The translations under genes were made by a program, and so were the position numbers. Source: Nocardia rhamnosiphila NBRC 108938 (GTDB lineage Bacteria > Actinomycetota > Actinomycetes > Mycobacteriales > Mycobacteriaceae). From it: DNA of 64,000 bases. Shown piece by piece: positions 60,586 to 64,000 of this stretch (its first letter is position 1; each line of letters opens with the position of its first letter). The notes under the pieces are model-generated. The model was not told the DNA's origin, ran no database searches, and saw only the letters and a program-made list of their open reading frames with translations. The DNA lies in NCBI RefSeq assembly GCF_000720425.1, contig NZ_JOAJ01000001.1:1178001-1242000 (forward strand), given 5' to 3'.

Positions 60586-61368
60586 TCACGCGGCCCGGCT
60601 CGCGTAGACCTCGTACAGGTCGGTGCCGCGCAGACTCGGGTCCTGCCGGGTCCGCGTGGTCAGGCCGTGGGTGCTCAGCAGCTCGCGGAACTGTGCCAGG
60701 CGCCCGGCGGTGTCGTGCACCTCCGCCACCACCGTGCGTATCCGCGGCCAATCCCGCGCGGCCACACCCCGCAGCACATCGAGTTCCGCTCGTTCCACAT
60801 CCACCTTCAGCACACCGATCTCGGCATCCGGCCCGTATTCGTCCAGGATCGCCGACACCGTCGTCACCTCGACATCGATCTGTTCGCCCTGGTGCAGGCC
60901 GGCGGTGATGAGGTCGATCGCCTCGTCGTCGAGGCCGCTGTTACGCAGGAAAACCCGGGTGGCCTCGTCGTCCTCGGCCCGATCGGCGTACAGGCCGGAG
61001 TTGGCCGGTGCCTGTGGATACCAGGTGAGCGGGAGGACGCCGGACTCGGCGCCGACAGCGGTCCGCACCGGCACGGCGTGTGGGACATGAGCATTCAGAT
61101 TGCTCTGCAAGCAGCGGAAAGTCGCCGGCACGGGCTCGGCCGCGATCACCCGGGCGCCGGGACAGACATCGGCGAACAGCATCGCTGCCAGCCCGATGTT
61201 CGCGCCGATATCGAGGACGAGGTCCCCCGGCCGTAGCCGGGCGGCGGCCTGCCGGTAGAAACCGGTCGCCGAGGTGATCTCACCCCAGAGAAATTTCGCC
61301 TCCGCCGGGCTCGGGCAGTCGACCACTCTGCCGTCGTCGAGTTTCAGCGTCTGTTGTGTGTTCAGCAT
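60586..61368 (-). CDS. FkbM family methyltransferase
   Basis: A 260-residue SAM-dependent methyltransferase of the FkbM type, which usually O-methylates sugars or natural-product hydroxyls. Motif I is [31 protein letters not shown] follows strand 2, and [16 protein letters not shown] is the family signature. ATG 61368 overlaps the end of the NRPS gene by seven bases, so it is part of the same pathway and probably methylates the peptide product or a building block. Confidence 0.85.
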   Translation of the reverse strand: MLNTQQTLKLDDGRVVDCPSPAEAKFLWGEITSATGFYRQAAARLRPGDLVLDIGANIGLAAMLFADVCPGARVIAAEPVPATFRCLQSNLNAHVPHAVPVRTAVGAESGVLPLTWYPQAPANSGLYADRAEDDEATRVFLRNSGLDDEAIDLITAGLHQGEQIDVEVTTVSAILDEYGPDAEIGVLKVDVERAELDVLRGVAARDWPRIRTVVAEVHDTAGRLAQFRELLSTHGLTTRTRQDPSLRGTDLYEVYASRAA

Positions 61369-64000
61369 TGCGCTACGGCCCTTTCTATTACCGCACCGAC
61401 AACGGTCAGTGCCTCGGGATGGCTCAGCTCGAGGTGCCGGACATCGACCACCCGGTTGTGGATCTCCCCGGTCACATAGGGGCGCCACGAGCGCGCCAGC
61501 GCCTCGTGATCGGCGTGGTCCTTTCCGGCGGTGAAGAAGTACACGTCACCGTCGAAGACCGCCGGCCGGTACCGGTCGGCGATCGCCGCGGCTGTCTCGA
61601 AACTCGTCATCACCCGGTCCACCTGTTCGGCGGTGAACATCGCGGTACCGAGTACCTGTTCCCGGACGACCGCCCAGGCCTGCTCATGGGTATCGGCACG
61701 GACGTCGTCGCCGAGGTCGAACAGCTCCCGCCAGCCACCGAGCAGATCCGCCATCAACCGGCCCGGCAGCCGATCGCCCGCCGCCTCCGGCGCGGCGACG
61801 TCACCGGACAGGTCCACCGCACTGTCCAGCAGCGCCAGCACACCGACTTTCGCGCCCGCGCCCCGGAGCCGGACCGCCACGGCATGCGCGATCTGCCCGC
61901 CGAGCGACCAGCCGAGCAGGTGGTACGGACCGTCCGGCTGAACCCGGCGGATCTCGCTCACATAGCGTTCGGCCAGCTCGTCCACCGATTCCGCCGGAGG
62001 TTCGCCGGCCACCACATGCGGATCCTGCAGGCCGTAGACGGGACGGTCCGCGTGCACGTGTTCCACGAGCCCCCCGTAGAACCAGGCCAGCCCGCCCGCC
62101 GGATGCACACAGAACAGCGGCGGCTCGGATCCGCTCGCCCGCAGTGGCAGCAGCACCTGCAGGCCCGACCCGCCCTCGGCCTCGTCGGCCCGGCGCGCCA
62201 GTGCCTCCGGTGTCGCGTCGTCGAACATCCACGGCAGCGCGATCGTCACCCCGCGGGCCTTCAGTTCGCGTACCACCATGGTGGCCAGCAGCGAGTTGCC
62301 GCCCAGATCGAAGAACCCGTCCGAGACTCCGACACGCTCGACACCCAGCACCTCGGAGTAGACCTCGCTGATCGCTTTCTCCGTCCCTGTCCGGGGGGCG
62401 ACGAACTCGCTCGGGGCGGTGCCGGATTCCGGTGCGGGCAGGGCCGCACGGTCGAGTTTGCCGTTGACCGTCAACGGCAGATCGGGCAGCACCGTGATCG
62501 CCGCCGGAACCATGTATCCGGTCAGCACCTCCGCGGCCGTCGCCCGGACCGCGGCGGGATCGAGCCGCCCGTCCTCGGCGGCCACCACGTAACCGATCAG
62601 CTGGTCGATTCCGTGTCCGGGCCGGTGCACCGCGGCGGCGGCGCGCACGACACCGGGATGCCGGAGCAGCGCCGATTCGACCTCGCCCAATTCGATGCGG
62701 TAGCCGCGCAACTGGATCTGGGCATCGGCGCGACCGAGATAGCGCAGTTCGAGTCCGTGCTCGCCGTCCTGCCACCTGCCGATATCGCCGGACCGGTAGA
62801 GCCGGGCCCCGGCCGGCCCGTACGGGTTGGCCACGAACCGGCCCGCCGTCGTCACGGGGGCGCCCAGGTAACCCCGCGCGAGCTGCCCCCCGGCCACATA
62901 GATCTCACCGGGCATTCCGATGGGCGCCGGGCGCATGCGCTCGTCGAGTACGTAGACCCGCATACCCGGCAGCGGGGTACCGATCCCCGCGGTATCGGGT
63001 CCGGTGACCTCGCCGAAAGTCACGTGCACGGTGGTCTCGGTGATCCCGTACATATTGATCAGCCGGGGGGATCCGGGCTCGTGCGCCGCGAACCATCCGG
63101 CCAGCCGCGCCGGGTCCAATGCCTCACCGCCGAACACGACATACCGCAGCGCGAGGCCGGGTCCGCCGCGACCGGCGGCCCGGCGCTCCCGGTCCGCCTC
63201 GGCGAATCCGTAGAACGCCGACGGTGTCTGGCTCAGGACGGTCACTCCCTCGCGGGCGACCAGCTCGGCGAAGGCGTCCGGCGTGCGGGACACCTCGTAG
63301 TCGACCACGACCAGCCGGCCACCGGTCAGCAGCGCGCCCCACATCTCCCACACCGCGAAATCGAAAGCGTAGGAGTGGAACATGGTCCACACATCATCGG
63401 GGCCGAGATCGAAACGCCCGGTGATTTCGGTGAACAGAGTGACCGCTTCGCGATGGCTCACCGTCACGCCCTTGGGGCGGCCCGTGGAGCCCGACGTATA
63501 AATCACGTAGGCCGTGTTGTCCGGCCGGGCGACCGGCAGCACCGGAGCCGGATCCGCGTCCCCTGCCGCACAGTCCTCCACGAGCAGCACCGGAGCCGGG
63601 AACTCGGGCACCGCCGATATCGTCTGCGCCGAGGCGAGCACCGCCACCGGGCGCGCGTCGTCGAGCACGAACCGCAACCGCTGTTCCGGGTAGGCCACAT
63701 CCAGCGGCAGATATCCGGCGCCGGTGCGCACCACGGCCAGCAGTGCGGCGACCAGGTCCGCCGAACGGGACAGGGCCACGGCCACCAGCGTTTCCGGGCC
63801 CGCCCCGGACTCGGCCAGCCGGGCGGCTATCAGACCGGCGCGCCGATCCAGCTCCGCATAGGTCAGCACCGAACGACCGTCGGTCACCGCGACGGCGTCG
63901 GGCCGCTCCGCGACCCGCGCGGCGAACAGGTGCGCGAGGGTTGTCTCGGGGATCACGGCGCCGCTGTGTCCGGCCGCAGCCAGCAGCGTGTGCCGCTGCG
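61362..64000 (-). CDS. NRPS termination module (partial; adenylation-carrier-thioesterase)
   Basis: The 3' end of a nonribosomal peptide synthetase; the gene continues past 64000, where the frame (RHTLLAAAGHSG) reads as the linker after a condensation domain. Adenylation domain about 63950-62440: YVIYTSGSTGRPKGVTVS, NMYGITETT, YRSGDIGRW and NGKLDRAALP. Carrier domain near 62290 with FFDLGGNSLL (Ser for phosphopantetheine). Thioesterase from about 62120 with GWSLGG and a late His. Specificity residues by eye are D F W S V G M V H, closest to the threonine code DFWNIGMVH. The thioesterase releases or cyclises the peptide. Start and size unknown; a GTG at 63956 is internal. Confidence 0.92.
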   Translation of the reverse strand, partial: QRHTLLAAAGHSGAVIPETTLAHLFAARVAERPDAVAVTDGRSVLTYAELDRRAGLIAARLAESGAGPETLVAVALSRSADLVAALLAVVRTGAGYLPLDVAYPEQRLRFVLDDARPVAVLASAQTISAVPEFPAPVLLVEDCAAGDADPAPVLPVARPDNTAYVIYTSGSTGRPKGVTVSHREAVTLFTEITGRFDLGPDDVWTMFHSYAFDFAVWEMWGALLTGGRLVVVDYEVSRTPDAFAELVAREGVTVLSQTPSAFYGFAEADRERRAAGRGGPGLALRYVVFGGEALDPARLAGWFAAHEPGSPRLINMYGITETTVHVTFGEVTGPDTAGIGTPLPGMRVYVLDERMRPAPIGMPGEIYVAGGQLARGYLGAPVTTAGRFVANPYGPAGARLYRSGDIGRWQDGEHGLELRYLGRADAQIQLRGYRIELGEVESALLRHPGVVRAAAAVHRPGHGIDQLIGYVVAAEDGRLDPAAVRATAAEVLTGYMVPAAITVLPDLPLTVNGKLDRAALPAPESGTAPSEFVAPRTGTEKAISEVYSEVLGVERVGVSDGFFDLGGNSLLATMVVRELKARGVTIALPWMFDDATPEALARRADEAEGGSGLQVLLPLRASGSEPPLFCVHPAGGLAWFYGGLVEHVHADRPVYGLQDPHVVAGEPPAESVDELAERYVSEIRRVQPDGPYHLLGWSLGGQIAHAVAVRLRGAGAKVGVLALLDSAVDLSGDVAAPEAAGDRLPGRLMADLLGGWRELFDLGDDVRADTHEQAWAVVREQVLGTAMFTAEQVDRVMTSFETAAAIADRYRPAVFDGDVYFFTAGKDHADHEALARSWRPYVTGEIHNRVVDVRHLELSHPEALTVVGAVIERAVAQC

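Noticed and set aside
63954..63956. GTG at 63956 as the true NRPS start
   Set aside because: The frame continues open to the window edge and reads as a condensation-to-adenylation linker, so the GTG is internal.
1..64000. tRNA or rRNA genes, prophage, integrase and attachment sites, replication origin
   Set aside because: None recognised on either strand by eye; tRNAscan and a repeat search would be needed to exclude short ones.

Overview
The window is high-GC actinobacterial DNA, most likely from Nocardia or a close relative in Mycobacteriales. The evidence is an Emb-type arabinosyltransferase, an antigen-85-like esterase with a THSW box, two F420-type luciferase-fold oxidoreductases, a mycofactocin-type short-chain dehydrogenase, secreted LIP-family lipases, many GTG starts and several apparently leaderless promoters. 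It reads as accessory chromosome: transporters, regulators, catabolic enzymes, the end of a nonribosomal peptide locus and a notable number of decayed genes. I saw no rRNA, tRNA, CRISPR array, prophage or insertion sequence.

Layout. 0.2-8.7 kb: alpha/beta hydrolase, MarR/MFS efflux pair, lipoprotein lipase, small membrane proteins, a broken ohr gene, an SRPBCC protein and an antigen-85-like esterase. 8.9-11.1 kb: an MFS pump flanked by a ketosynthase-start fragment and an SDR-start fragment. 11.1-12.9 kb: TetR and NAD-epimerase diverging across two near-identical palindromes. 12.9-16.6 kb: methionine-type ABC importer (metQ-metN-metI) with a truncated divergent MetQ, then two gene tails. 16.6-21.1 kb: a partner-switching and two-component signalling block with no sigma factor. 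21.4-25.1 kb: luciferase-fold enzyme, two-headed AsnC regulator and MFS pump.

25.2-34.7 kb is the most distinctive region. A ten-gene minus-strand operon encodes an SDR, a carboxymuconolactone-decarboxylase-like protein, two Rieske oxygenase alpha subunits each followed by a related ~110-residue protein of unknown function, a TauD-type dioxygenase, an amidohydrolase lacking the usual HxH, a small dimeric-barrel-like protein and an aldehyde dehydrogenase. Its promoter (TTGACA-18-TATAAC) runs into two adjacent 16-bp palindromes, and a TetR gene diverges from it. This looks like an inducible catabolic pathway of unknown substrate.

35.3-49 kb: beta-carbonic anhydrase, GlxA-type regulator and cupin, fatty-acid desaturase, P450, ilvD, a MarR/SDR pair sharing a 30-bp promoter, a chloramphenicol-phosphotransferase-like kinase, a type II thioesterase, YceI, and an XRE regulator broken by one stop codon. 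49.1-51.4 kb: helR, encoding the RNA-polymerase-protecting HelD-like ATPase, preceded by a rifamycin-associated element. 51.4-55.5 kb: mycofactocin-type SDR, P450, HD hydrolase, methyltransferase and a decayed SigJ-like tail. 55.6-60.2 kb: Emb arabinosyltransferase and secreted lipase. 60.3-64 kb: the end of an NRPS operon (adenylation-carrier-thioesterase, FkbM methyltransferase, MbtH-like protein) running off the right edge.

Coordinates and translations were read by eye and family names are from motif recognition; no database search was run.
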